A stretch of 56,805 bases of DNA from positions 1 through 56,805 of the forward strand of contig CAZQGE010000003.1 of NCBI GenBank assembly GCA_964592815.1, in the 5' to 3' direction. Position numbers and translations under genes: made by a program. A model generated the notes under the pieces. It was not told where the DNA came from. It made no database searches and worked only from the letters and a program-made list of their open reading frames with translations. Of the stretch, positions 43,157 to 51,754 are shown piece by piece (the stretch's first letter is position 1; each line of letters opens with the position of its first letter). Source of the DNA: CAZQGE01 sp964592815. GTDB lineage: Bacteria; Bacillota; Clostridia; Christensenellales; CAG-917.

Positions 43157-44386
43157 GTGCCAGAATTGAAAGATAAAACCCTGTTTTCTGAAAAAACTGT
43201 ATCAGTTAGCGAAGTAAACGCCACAATTAAGGCGTGTATAGATTCGCCTATATTTAAGAGTATTGAAGTTTTTGGAGAAATTAGCGGTTACAAATTTTCA
43301 GGTGCGCACGCCTATTTCACTTTGAAAGATAAAAACTCACAACTTCCTTGTGTTTGTTTTAATGCCCGCAAAACCTACGTTCCAAAAGACGGCGAAAGCG
43401 TTATAATTTTTGGTTCTTTAGATTATTGGGAAAAGGGCGGACGTTTATCGTTGCAAGCCTCAGAAATTAAACCCGTTGGGCAAGGTTTATTGTTTTTAGA
43501 GTTTGAAAGACTTAAAGCAAAACTTACAGATGAAGGTTTGTTTGACCAAAAATATAAAAAGCCTATTCCAACCTATTCAAAAAATATTCTTGTTGTAACT
43601 TCTAAAACTGGCGCGGTTATTCGTGACATTGTTACAACCATAAGAAGAAAAAATCCTGTTGTAAATATAACCGTCAAAGACGTAAGAGTTCAAGGTGATG
43701 GAGCTGGCAAAGATATTGCTTCTGTTTTAGACCGAGTTGATTTGCTAGGTTATGACGTCATAATTCTTGCAAGAGGGGGAGGTTCGCTTGAAGACCTTGC
43801 ACCTTTTTATGATGAAAGTTTGGTAAGGGCTATTTTTAAGATGAAAACGCCTATTGTTTCTGCAATCGGACACGAAACAGATTTTTCACTTGCTGACTTT
43901 GTTGCGGATATGCGTGCGCCGACCCCCACAGCTGCTGGCGAATTGGTTGCGTTTGATTATTACGGAATGGTGGAGCAAATTCAAAATTTTACCACTTATC
44001 TTAAAAAGAACGTCTTACGACACTTTGAAAAGTGCGCTATGAAAGTGAATCTATCAACTTCAAAGTTAAGCCACGCAATAAACGTCTCATACGCTCAACG
44101 TGCAAGACGGGTTGAAAACGCTTTGACAAACATTAAAAATCAAATTACCAAAAAGACGGATTTTTCAGAATATAAGCTGAACAACGCTATCGAGTCGTTG
44201 AACAATCTTAATCCGACAAGAGTGTTAAAAAGAGGGTATTTCAAAATTCAATCTGGAACTTCGCCTATAACAAAAGTTAGCCTTTTGAAAGTTGGTGAAG
44301 TTGTAAACGCCGTTGGTGGTGACGGAAATTTTGATGCACAAATTATCAAAGTAAATTTGGATAAGGAGACAAAAAATGAAAAATGA
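43157..44386 (+). CDS. xseA: Exodeoxyribonuclease VII large subunit
   Basis: Single-strand DNA exonuclease. About 409 residues: N-terminal OB domain (IEVFGEISGYKFSGAHAYFTLKD), catalytic domain with VVTSKTGAVIRDI, ILARGGGSLEDL and SAIGHETDFSLADFVADMRAPTPTAA, then a long helical region and a C-terminal beta element with VLKRGYFKI. I choose GTG 43157, five bases after AAGGTGG; an in-frame GTG at 43148 lies inside that ribosome site. Overlaps xseB by 11 bases. Confidence 0.95.
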   Translation: MPELKDKTLFSEKTVSVSEVNATIKACIDSPIFKSIEVFGEISGYKFSGAHAYFTLKDKNSQLPCVCFNARKTYVPKDGESVIIFGSLDYWEKGGRLSLQASEIKPVGQGLLFLEFERLKAKLTDEGLFDQKYKKPIPTYSKNILVVTSKTGAVIRDIVTTIRRKNPVVNITVKDVRVQGDGAGKDIASVLDRVDLLGYDVIILARGGGSLEDLAPFYDESLVRAIFKMKTPIVSAIGHETDFSLADFVADMRAPTPTAAGELVAFDYYGMVEQIQNFTTYLKKNVLRHFEKCAMKVNLSTSKLSHAINVSYAQRARRVENALTNIKNQITKKTDFSEYKLNNAIESLNNLNPTRVLKRGYFKIQSGTSPITKVSLLKVGEVVNAVGGDGNFDAQIIKVNLDKETKNEK

Positions 44387-44600
44387 AAACGTAAGTTTTG
44401 ACCAAGCCATTGTCGAACTTGAGAGCATAGTCAAAAAATTGGAAGGGGAAGTTGCTCTTGATGAAAGCGTCAAACTTTTTGAAAAAGGTATTTCTCTTGC
44501 TAAGATTTGTATGGACGACCTTAAAGCAGAAAAAGGTAAGTTGTCAATTTTGATGGACGACTTGAACAATTTAACTGAGGAATTCAAAATAGAAAAATAA
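44376..44600 (+). CDS. xseB: Exodeoxyribonuclease VII small subunit
   Basis: 74 residues, helical hairpin. The family core SFDQAIVELESIVKKLEGEVALDESVKLFEKGISLAKIC is complete. AAGGAG is inside the xseA end. The stop overlaps ispA by one base (TAATG). Confidence 0.96.
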   Translation: MKNENVSFDQAIVELESIVKKLEGEVALDESVKLFEKGISLAKICMDDLKAEKGKLSILMDDLNNLTEEFKIEK

Positions 44601-45418
44601 TGACAAAAGAACAATTTTTACAAAAGTTTGAAGAATATGTAACAGATGTGTTGTCTGTCGAGAAATACCCAAGCGAGTTTGGCGACGGTTTGCGCTATGC
44701 TGTTTTGGACGGCGGAAAAAGAGTAAGACCGCTTGGCGTGTTTTACGGAGCAGAAGCTGTTGTTGGAGAAAATTTTAGCGAGCATCTTCTTGAACAAGTT
44801 TTGGGGTTGGCTTGCGCTGTTGAACTTATCCACAGTTATTCTTTGGTTCACGACGATTTGCCTGCTATGGACAACGATGATTACAGACGAGGAAAGTTGT
44901 CAACTCACAAAAAATTTGGTGAGGCAAACGGAATTCTTATTGGTGATATGTTGCTTTCAATTTCCGCTTTATTGCTCACAAAAAATTATACACGGTACGG
45001 CGAAAATTTTTGCGGTGCATCACAAGCAATTATGCAAGCCGCAAATGAAATGGTTTTAGGTCAAGTTTTAGACCTCAACGGAATGAAAACCGAATACGAG
45101 TTTTTGAATATGTATCGATTGAAAACTGGCGCAATGTTGAAATGTTCATTTATGGCTGGAGCTATTGTTGCAGGTGCTGACAGCAAAAATCTTGTGAGCA
45201 TCAGCGAATATGCAGAGCATCTAGGTTTAGCGTTCCAAATTGCAGACGACTTGTTGGACGAGGGGGAAACAAACTCGCTTGTCGGCGTAATTGGTGCAAA
45301 GCGTAGCAAGGAACTTTTAAGTTCAGAGACTGAAAATGCCATTAAAAGCGCAAAAAAAATAAAGTTTTGCAAAAATCTTGTTGCGCTTGCCGAACTTTTG
45401 GAAACACGCAAGCATTAA
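44600..45418 (+). CDS. ispA: Polyprenyl diphosphate synthase (farnesyl/geranyl transferase)
   Basis: Condenses isopentenyl and allylic diphosphates for isoprenoid chains. 272 residues. First Asp-rich motif DDLPAMDNDD with RRG (near 88-100), GGKRVRPLG, and second Asp-rich motif AFQIADDLLDE. The residue spacing before the first motif is of the short-chain (C15) type, but exact chain length is not certain. It follows xseB, the usual order in Firmicutes. Confidence 0.93.
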   Translation: MTKEQFLQKFEEYVTDVLSVEKYPSEFGDGLRYAVLDGGKRVRPLGVFYGAEAVVGENFSEHLLEQVLGLACAVELIHSYSLVHDDLPAMDNDDYRRGKLSTHKKFGEANGILIGDMLLSISALLLTKNYTRYGENFCGASQAIMQAANEMVLGQVLDLNGMKTEYEFLNMYRLKTGAMLKCSFMAGAIVAGADSKNLVSISEYAEHLGLAFQIADDLLDEGETNSLVGVIGAKRSKELLSSETENAIKSAKKIKFCKNLVALAELLETRKH

Positions 45419-45464
45419 AAGCATAAAATGAATAATATATGACAAAATTTTTGTAAAAAAGTGG

Positions 45465-45493
45465 TTGCAAAAAATAAAGTAGTTTGTTATAGT
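45465..45493 (+). promoter_or_regulatory. Promoter for the tRNA cluster
   Basis: TTGCAA (45465-45470), a 17-base spacer and TATAGT (45488-45493) preceded by TGT (extended -10); start point near 45500. Confidence 0.7.
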
Positions 45494-45511
45494 TATAAGG
45501 CAATCGATTTT

Positions 45512-45586
45512 GCGGGAGTGACTCAGTGGTAGAGTGTCACCTTGCCAAGGTGAAAGTCGCGGGTCCGAATCCCGTCTCCCGCTCCA
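45512..45586 (+). tRNA. tRNA-Gly (anticodon GCC)
   Basis: The full cloverleaf can be drawn: acceptor GCGGGAG with CTCCCGC, anticodon stem CACCTT/AAGGTG around GCC, T-arm GCGGG-TCCGAAT-CCCGT, and an encoded CCA. Confidence 0.97.
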
Positions 45587-45594
45587 ACGATTAT

Positions 45595-45669
45595 GGCACC
45601 ATAGCCAAGCGGTAAGGCAAAGGTCTGCAAAACCTTGATTCTCCGGTTCAAATCTGGATGGTGCCTCCA
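45595..45669 (+). tRNA. tRNA-Cys (anticodon GCA)
   Basis: Acceptor GGCACCA with TGGTGCC, anticodon stem AAGGT/ACCTT around the loop with GCA, T-arm TCCGG/CTGGA with one G-U pair, and an encoded CCA. Confidence 0.97.
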
Positions 45670-45671
45670 AA

Positions 45672-45695
45672 AAGGTGGTACGAAAGTGCCACCTT
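45672..45695 (+). other. GNRA-capped hairpin between tRNA-Cys and tRNA-Leu
   Basis: AAGGTGGTAC and GTGCCACCTT (one G-U pair) around GAAA, directly after the CCA of tRNA-Cys. No T-run follows, so it is more likely a processing or pausing element than a terminator. The remaining bases to 45863 hold no gene. Confidence 0.55.
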
Positions 45696-45863
45696 ATTAC
45701 TTGAAACTATTATGTACAGCGGCAAGTAATCCGTGTGTTCATAAAGAGCGATAAAAATAGGGCAAGCGTTTTCAAATTTTTGCAAGCAAAAATGGACAAA
45801 GTTTGATGGTTGTTTATGCAAAAGTGAATACGCAAGGTAAAAGTAAAACTAAACAATCCCAAT

Positions 45864-45950
45864 GCCGGGATGGCGGAATTGGCAGACGCAAGGGACTTAA
45901 AATCCCTCGAAGGAAACTTCATATCGGTTCAAGCCCGATTCTCGGCACCA
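45864..45950 (+). tRNA. tRNA-Leu (anticodon TAA)
   Basis: A class II tRNA with a long variable arm (TCGAAGGAAACTTCATA). Acceptor GCCGGGA with TCTCGGC (one G-U pair), anticodon stem AGGGA/TCCCT around TAA, D-loop with TTGG, and an encoded CCA. Confidence 0.97.
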
Positions 45951-45952
45951 CG

Positions 45953-45978
45953 AAACCCTAACGAAAGTTAGGGTTTTT
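45953..45978 (+). terminator. Strong terminator closing the tRNA cluster
   Basis: AAACCCTAAC and GTTAGGGTTT around a GAAA tetraloop, then a long T-rich tail. Confidence 0.9.
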
Positions 45979-46121
45979 GTTTTTTCTTTTAGTGTAGTTT
46001 TTTTTAGAGTAAGTGTTGATAGTTCTGTTTTTTTGAGGGTTATTGCTTGCAATAAAAGAAGTCTTTTTTATGATTATGGTTTACAACATAAACGGCTTAT
46101 AGTTGATTTTCAAAATTTATG

Positions 46122-46150
46122 TTGCGGTGCAACTTAAACAATGTTATAAT
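46122..46150 (+). promoter_or_regulatory. Promoter for the EAL-like/anchored-protein operon
   Basis: TTGCGG (46122-46127), a 17-base spacer and TATAAT (46145-46150) preceded by TGT (extended -10); start point near 46157. The rest of the 240-base region after the tRNAs is AT-rich and without a gene. Confidence 0.65.
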
Positions 46151-46170
46151 TTATAAACGAGTATATCAAT

Positions 46171-46194
46171 GCGCATATACACGTGTATGTGCGC
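46171..46194. promoter_or_regulatory. 24-bp near-perfect palindrome centred on CACGTG (operator or leader hairpin)
   Basis: GCGCATATACAC faces GTGTATGTGCGC with a single mismatch (G-U in RNA). It lies 14 bases after the predicted start point and 18 bases before the ribosome site, so it could be a protein operator or an mRNA hairpin. Confidence 0.6.
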
Positions 46195-46220
46195 GACTTA
46201 ACATCGCAGACGAGGAAGTA

Positions 46221-48497
46221 ATGAGCACCACATTGTACGCAAAACGAACGGAATATAAACCGATAGATTTTTTCTATCGCGGTGTTGCCGAGTTAAAAAC
46301 TAAAAAAATCAAATATGTTGATGTTTATCAAATCTTAAACGACAGATTTTTGGGAAGAATGAGTGCGTGTAATTATTTCTTTATTGCTGAAAACTCTGTA
46401 AGAATTAACGAACTGAATGTTATCGGTCTTGATGAAATAAAAAATTACCATTTGGTAATGCGTGAAAATTTCTATATCCCTGAAAAAATTACTTATTTTT
46501 TTAACACTACAACTAGGTTCATTGACAATCAACGTGATTATGACATTTTGCTTCAAACTTTGTCCGAAAACAAATACAGTAAGCAGGACTTAGTTTTGAC
46601 TTTTAATGCGAACACGGTTTCGGAACTTGACAAAGACTCTCGTTTGCGTTTGCAAAATTTGAGAAGAAAAGGTTTTAAGATTTGCATAAACGGTTTTGGA
46701 GAGTTTTATAACTCACTTGATTTGTTTGCAGATTTCAAGTTTGATTTTATTAGACTTGAAGCATCTTATTTTGATGCTACAGAAAGCAAGAAAAAAGTTT
46801 TGAAGATGATTGTCCGCCATTGCAGCGCAGAAAAAATTATTTTAATTATGGAAGGCGTTGATACACCTTCGCAAATGACAAGGTTCAAGAAGGAAGGAAT
46901 TAAGCTGGCAACTGGCAGAGCTATATCGCCCCTTAGCAGATACGTAACCAACGAGTTTTTGAATTTAGCAGAATTGACTGACGAACAAAAACAAAAGTAT
47001 AACCTCAAACTTCAAAAGGAACTTGAAGAAAATGCAAAGGCTGACGAACTTGAACTTATCGAATTGGAGCGTATTTCTGTTGAGAAGATAAAAGCTGAGA
47101 CGAGAAGTGGCAAAATTATGCCGTCTGCTCCAAGACCAGAGCTTATCAAATCGCCGTATCAAATTAGGCTTGAAAACCAAAAGCAAGCAGCGAAACGCGC
47201 GGCAGGGGTTCAAGTTGAAAAAGAGACTTCTGAGAGTTTTGGCAATGTGAACAAGACACGTTCGAGTGTTGGCGGTTTTGCAGGTGAAACCGTATATGAC
47301 GCTACCACTCACAAATATGTTAAAACTCCGCTTGCAACTTTGATAATCAATGAAGATGATGAAGAAACGGAAGTTGTTGAACAAAAAATTAAACCAATAA
47401 TTTTCCCGAATGTAAAGCCAGAAAACACAGCTGATGAAAAAGACGCGGACATTAGAGGGGAAAAATCTGACGTTCAATCAAAACTTGAACAGATTGAAGA
47501 AAACGCAGAATTACAACTTTCTGAAAACGATAATTTTGATTTTGAAGAAGCGAGCATAAATTTACAAAACAAGAGTGCCAACCATTCAAGTGAAAAAGAT
47601 ACTACCATTAAAAAAATTGGTGGCGAAGAAGTTTTTGTTGAAACCGATGAAAGCGGAGAACAAAGAAATTCTGCAAAAGCAGAAGAAGAAAATTTTGCAG
47701 ACTTTCAAGTTTTGCAAGATGATGAAGAAAATCTTGCAGACATAAAAGAAGATGAGTCGAGCATAGAAGATAGAGAAGACGATGAACAAGATAACCTTTC
47801 AATTTTTGAAAACAATTTAGACCAAGGCGAAGAAATAGCAGACGAACTGTCTGCAATGCTAAAAGCGGAAAGCCTTAAAAAGACTTTAGCTCAAAAAGAA
47901 CTTGAAGAACAACGTCTTGCAAAAGTTAGACAAAAGGAATTGCAGTTGCAAGAAAAACAAGAAAAGGCTTGGGCGCGTGAACAAGAAGAAATCAAAAAAC
48001 TTCAAGAGAAATCTAAAAAAGCGAAGAAAGTTGTTGCTGACTTTGACAAGGAACAAAAGTTGCTTAAAGAATATAAGTCAAGCAATTTGTTCAGTCAAGT
48101 AGGCGTGTTTGGACAACCTGATGGATTTGGCGTAAAACTACATATCAAGAACGCAAACAATGAAGGTGAAACTTTAAGCGGTCAATACGATGATAAAGGT
48201 CGTTGGGTTGATGAAGAAGGCTTGGTGTATAACGGATATTTTGATGAAGACGGCAAATGGAAAGATTATGAGGAGTTTGACGCAAAGACTGAAGGACATT
48301 ACGATGAAGAAGGTCGTTGGGTTGACGGCGACGGAAAAGTTTACAACGGATATTTTGATGAAAATAACAGGTGGATTGATTATTCATTCACAAACGACAA
48401 AGGCGAAGAAGTTGACAATGGTTACTTTGACAGCAAAATAAGCAAGTGGATACCGTTTGGATATTTCGACGAAAACGGAAAATACATTGAATTTTGA
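46221..48497 (+). CDS. Degenerate EAL-domain protein with C-terminal Y(F)DE-G-W repeats
   Basis: About 758 residues, no membrane helix or signal. Residues 1-270 resemble the EAL (cyclic-di-GMP phosphodiesterase) fold: LRRKGFKICINGFGEF stands for LxxxGxxxALDDFG, FDFIRLE for DYIKID, MEGVDT for AEGVET, and TGRAISPL for QGYLFSKP. The catalytic DDFG acids and most metal ligands are missing, so it is probably a sensor or scaffold. Residues 270-640 are Glu/Lys-rich, partly coiled coil. The end (about 650-758) has six repeats such as GQYDDKGRW, GYFDEDGKW and GHYDEEGRW. ATG 46221 has GAGGAAG; the open frame upstream has no ribosome site. The next gene starts 6 bases after the stop. Function unknown. 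Confidence 0.8.
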   Translation: MSTTLYAKRTEYKPIDFFYRGVAELKTKKIKYVDVYQILNDRFLGRMSACNYFFIAENSVRINELNVIGLDEIKNYHLVMRENFYIPEKITYFFNTTTRFIDNQRDYDILLQTLSENKYSKQDLVLTFNANTVSELDKDSRLRLQNLRRKGFKICINGFGEFYNSLDLFADFKFDFIRLEASYFDATESKKKVLKMIVRHCSAEKIILIMEGVDTPSQMTRFKKEGIKLATGRAISPLSRYVTNEFLNLAELTDEQKQKYNLKLQKELEENAKADELELIELERISVEKIKAETRSGKIMPSAPRPELIKSPYQIRLENQKQAAKRAAGVQVEKETSESFGNVNKTRSSVGGFAGETVYDATTHKYVKTPLATLIINEDDEETEVVEQKIKPIIFPNVKPENTADEKDADIRGEKSDVQSKLEQIEENAELQLSENDNFDFEEASINLQNKSANHSSEKDTTIKKIGGEEVFVETDESGEQRNSAKAEEENFADFQVLQDDEENLADIKEDESSIEDREDDEQDNLSIFENNLDQGEEIADELSAMLKAESLKKTLAQKELEEQRLAKVRQKELQLQEKQEKAWAREQEEIKKLQEKSKKAKKVVADFDKEQKLLKEYKSSNLFSQVGVFGQPDGFGVKLHIKNANNEGETLSGQYDDKGRWVDEEGLVYNGYFDEDGKWKDYEEFDAKTEGHYDEEGRWVDGDGKVYNGYFDENNRWIDYSFTNDKGEEVDNGYFDSKISKWIPFGYFDENGKYIEF

Positions 48498-48503
48498 TAA
48501 ACT

Positions 48504-49604
48504 ATGAGCAAAAAAGATAAAGAAAAATTGCCTGTTGAAGACAGCAAAACAGAAGAGGTTGCCTCAAACGAAGTCGCAGACGAAAAACAATCTGCGGACG
48601 ACGTAGAGTTGCCAAAAACCCAAAAGTTGTCCAAAGCGGAAAAGAAGTCGCTTAAAAGCAAAGCTGGAGAGAAACATAAATCTCAAAAAGAGTGGGAAGA
48701 CTCGATTGTTTCAAACAAGCGTGTTAAGCGAGAAGAAAATCGTCATAAAATTAAAGTGGCGATGATTTGCATTTTGATTTTTGCTTTGATAACAACGTCA
48801 ACAGTTTATCTTATGCTTTTGTTTGTTGAAGAAAACAGCATTCGCATTACGGCATCAAACGGACAAAGTTATTCAATGGCGCTTTCTATGGACAGAGAAA
48901 ACTGGTCGCCATATTTATCCGCTCCAGGTCCAAAAAATATGTGGAACGTCAGCTATAATACTGACTATGACACAGAACGTGTGCCAAACGTTGAAGACGC
49001 AAGAGGAATGGTTACAAGTCTTGCCCCCATATTGGGCGTAATCAAAAACGACAATTTTATCAACTTTTCATTTGTGCTTAAAAACACGACGTCTGGAACA
49101 GGCATAATGCCAGTAATTATGGAAATGTCGATGAAGGCAAACGACTCGGGTCTTGAAAAGGCTATGCGAGTTATGTGGTCGGAACGATTTGACAGAACTG
49201 GTGTTGTCAACTCTTTTGTTTATGCGGTTGCAAGTGATAACACTCGATTGGCAGGGCTTACAGTAAACGCAGGCAAAACCGAGAACTTTGTAGAAATGAT
49301 TGCATATCCAATAGGCAGTGGTGGAACAAATGGTGGCGACAACCCAACAGATAAATACTACAACCCCGCAAACTATGAAAAAGATACAACAATTTCCGAC
49401 GATGTAAAGCACCAAAAAGGATTTTTGGCAACAACTCCGTTTTATTCTAACAATCAAGTTTTTTTGCGAAATGCAACAATGCAACCAGGTGAAATGCTGA
49501 TTGTAAACGTCGTAATTTGGATTGAAGGCAGCGACTATGATTGCACCGATGACAAATTGAAGGGAAGTTTGAGTTTGTCAATCAACTTCAAGAGCGCAGA
49601 ATAA
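48504..49604 (+). CDS. Membrane-anchored protein with a TasA/camelysin-like ectodomain ending
   Basis: 366 residues. A basic and acidic cytoplasmic region of about 82 residues leads to one helix (about 84-107, VAMICILIFALITTSTVYLM) and an extracellular domain. Its last 40 residues (MLIVNVVIWIEGSDYDCT, then SLSINFKSAE) match the ending of the secreted TasA-like protein encoded at 50153. The usual SipW cleavage context near the helix end is not evident, so it probably stays anchored. No Shine-Dalgarno precedes the ATG; translation likely depends on coupling to the EAL-like gene. It may be an anchor or starter subunit for a surface fibre; this is inference. Confidence 0.75.
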   Translation: MSKKDKEKLPVEDSKTEEVASNEVADEKQSADDVELPKTQKLSKAEKKSLKSKAGEKHKSQKEWEDSIVSNKRVKREENRHKIKVAMICILIFALITTSTVYLMLLFVEENSIRITASNGQSYSMALSMDRENWSPYLSAPGPKNMWNVSYNTDYDTERVPNVEDARGMVTSLAPILGVIKNDNFINFSFVLKNTTSGTGIMPVIMEMSMKANDSGLEKAMRVMWSERFDRTGVVNSFVYAVASDNTRLAGLTVNAGKTENFVEMIAYPIGSGGTNGGDNPTDKYYNPANYEKDTTISDDVKHQKGFLATTPFYSNNQVFLRNATMQPGEMLIVNVVIWIEGSDYDCTDDKLKGSLSLSINFKSAE

Positions 49605-49632
49605 AAAAAATAAACAATAAAAATAACATAAA

Positions 49633-49666
49633 AAAAGCTCAAAGATTTGGGCTTTTATTTTTTTTT
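49633..49666 (+). terminator. Terminator after the anchored-protein gene
   Basis: AAAAGCTCAA and TTGGGCTTTT (one G-U pair) around AGAT, followed by a T-run. Confidence 0.8.
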
Positions 49667-50026
49667 GGAAAGACTGATAAATTGACGTAGTTTTTTAAGT
49701 TTTTCACAAAAAAATATGCGCTGTTCGCTCGCGCGGTCTCACACGCGTCCTCGCACGCGATATATTACATTAACAATTTTTGGGAAATATAAAAAATATT
49801 AAGACTTTACATATAATAAGTTTACAATTTGCGCACATACGATATTTTTTATAAAAAGTATATTTAGAGTATAATGAACCAAAAAAACGGCTATTTTGAA
49901 TAGTAAAACTATATAATTATTCAAAAAAATGTATATTGTTAATCAATGAAATACAACAAAAATCAAAAATCATCTTGATAAAAGGCAGATTTTAGCATAA
50001 AATGTCGAATTTTGAAAAAATGATTA
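49667..50026. other. Gene-free, AT-rich spacer with a GC-rich patch
   Basis: No gene is seen. Bases 49712-49762 are strikingly GC-rich with repeated CGCG/TCGC words in otherwise very AT-rich sequence. TATAAT boxes at 49812-49817 and 49870-49875 lack good -35 partners. Confidence 0.6.
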
Positions 50027-50055
50027 TTGACATATTTGCATAAACGCTGTATTAT
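50027..50055 (+). promoter_or_regulatory. Strong sigma-A promoter for the TasA-like gene
   Basis: TTGACA (50027-50032), a 17-base spacer and TATTAT (50050-50055). It gives a leader of about 90 nt ending in TTGCAAAAGGAGA (50134-50146), a 13-mer repeated before sipW. Confidence 0.8.
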
Positions 50056-50152
50056 TTACATAAGAAATTGGCGTGTTGTTGGCATTTTTCTCATTTGCTT
50101 GTCAATTCGCTAAAATTTATAAAATTTGCTTAATTGCAAAAGGAGAAAAACT

Positions 50153-51490
50153 ATGAAGAAAAAAGGTTTGATTGTTTCGAGTATAGTTATGGTTGTAGTG
50201 CTGATTGCTTCATTGACCACCGCAACGTTCGCATGGTTTAGTGCATCATCTAGTGCTAAAATCGAAAACTTGCAAATCAACACAGTTACTGCAGCTGGTT
50301 TGCAAATCGGTACATACAACTATACTGGCGGAGCAGGTAACTATTATAGTGGCGCTGTTTCACTTAACGACGCACACAAATGGACTGGTGATGTTCAAAC
50401 AGTTGGTAATATTGTGTCATTTGACCAAAATGCACCTGGTTTGAAAGAAGGTTTCTATGGCGCATCTGGTAATGGACTTACAATGTTTGCCGCAGCTGTT
50501 CAAGCTGACGTAATTCCTGCTGACGCAGCTGTTGGAGGAACAACCCCCGTAACTACTGGTGATAGAATTTACGGACAAAAGGGTACAGCTGCAAAAGAAC
50601 TTGTTACTGGTGTAGCTTCATTGACAGACACAGCAGGTGAATGGATTGGAGCTGCTGGAGGAAATATTTCTGTTGAAAATATTACTGCTCTTAAACAAAC
50701 TGACAAATATGACAATATCTATGTTTCAAACTCTACAACAGCTAAAGAAAATGCAGCTGGTGCAGTTGACGCAACTGGTAAGCCCGTAAAATTGCTAACA
50801 GCAACTGAAAACGTATCATATTTTGCAGTTGACCTTGCTGTTAAACTTACAGCAGAACAAACTGCTGACAATGCAGCTCTTATTTTGAAACAATTTGATA
50901 TTACTGGAACTCAATATATGGCAGCTGCTTCACGTGTCGCATTGTTTGCCTACAAAGCTAACGGCGCAACAAATGCTGGTGAGGGTGTTGGTGCAGATAC
51001 TCCTGGTACAAACTATATTGATACAGCTTTAACAAAAGATAACGCAGTGTTTGTTGTAGAACCTTATGCAAGCACTCACTACTCTGGTGGTTGGACGTCA
51101 GCAAATGACATTCAAGCAGCTGGAAGAGATAAAACAGAATATTTGACAGCTTATGGTGCTGGTGATGCGACTGCTGGTTATGCATACCCAACAACAGCAA
51201 GTAGAAGCACGTTGAATACTGAATACGGTACAAAATTTTATCAAAACAAGTCTACTTTGACAGGTACACCTGCAAAAATTCAAATTGGAGATATTGAAGC
51301 TGGCGCAACAGGCGCAGCTAAAGCAGCTGGCGGAAAAATCAAAGTTGGTTCTTTCACAGCAGGTCAACAAGTTGTATTTTTGAGATTGGTTGTTTGGTTT
51401 GAAGGCGAAGATAAAGAATGTACTTCATCTTTTGCTAACAACACAGGTATCAGAATTGATATTGAATTTGGTTCTGCTGCAATAGCATAA
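50153..51490 (+). CDS. Secreted TasA/camelysin-like surface protein
   Basis: 445 residues. The N terminus MKKKGLIVSSIVMVVVLIAS with TTATFAWFSASSS is the SipW-type signal: a hydrophobic core followed by TFAWF, as in TasA and CalY relatives. The mature part is rich in Ala, Gly, Thr and Asn, with one Cys (KECTSS). It ends in VVWFEGEDKECT and IRIDIEFGSA, the motif shared with the anchored protein at 48504. The family forms matrix fibres or surface proteases in Bacillus; fibre formation here is inferred. The base composition is richer in G and C than the neighbours and the gene has its own promoter and terminator, suggesting high expression. AAGGAG fixes ATG 50153. Confidence 0.82.
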   Translation: MKKKGLIVSSIVMVVVLIASLTTATFAWFSASSSAKIENLQINTVTAAGLQIGTYNYTGGAGNYYSGAVSLNDAHKWTGDVQTVGNIVSFDQNAPGLKEGFYGASGNGLTMFAAAVQADVIPADAAVGGTTPVTTGDRIYGQKGTAAKELVTGVASLTDTAGEWIGAAGGNISVENITALKQTDKYDNIYVSNSTTAKENAAGAVDATGKPVKLLTATENVSYFAVDLAVKLTAEQTADNAALILKQFDITGTQYMAAASRVALFAYKANGATNAGEGVGADTPGTNYIDTALTKDNAVFVVEPYASTHYSGGWTSANDIQAAGRDKTEYLTAYGAGDATAGYAYPTTASRSTLNTEYGTKFYQNKSTLTGTPAKIQIGDIEAGATGAAKAAGGKIKVGSFTAGQQVVFLRLVVWFEGEDKECTSSFANNTGIRIDIEFGSAAIA

Positions 51491-51509
51491 TCGAAATATC
51501 TAAAAAAAT

Positions 51510-51538
51510 AAGGAAGGCAAATTGCCTTCCTTTTTTTT
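51510..51538 (+). terminator. Terminator after the TasA-like gene
   Basis: AAGGAAGGCA and TGCCTTCCTT arms around AAT, then eight Ts. Confidence 0.9.
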
Positions 51539-51703
51539 ATGCTTAAAAAAGTTATTGCGAAAATTTTTATGTCAAAAATACTATATAAAAAAGTCTGTAT
51601 TTTCGTAATGATTTTTTTATCAAAACTAAAAAATTGAGAAATAAAAGTGATAATTTTAATTTTTGCGTATATTTTTGTAAAAATTATGCTTGATTTGGGC
51701 TGT

Positions 51704-51732
51704 TTGACAAGTTTTGCCTATTGACTGATAAT
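51704..51732 (+). promoter_or_regulatory. Strong promoter of the sipW leader
   Basis: TTGACA (51704-51709), a 17-base spacer and GATAAT (51727-51732). Start point near 51739, about 200 nt before the sipW ATG. Confidence 0.7.
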
Positions 51733-51754
51733 CTATAATAAGTTAAAATATATA

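Noticed and set aside
46119..46220. Extended start of the EAL-like protein
   Set aside because: The extension crosses the -10 box and the palindrome and has no ribosome site; GAGGAAG serves ATG 46221.
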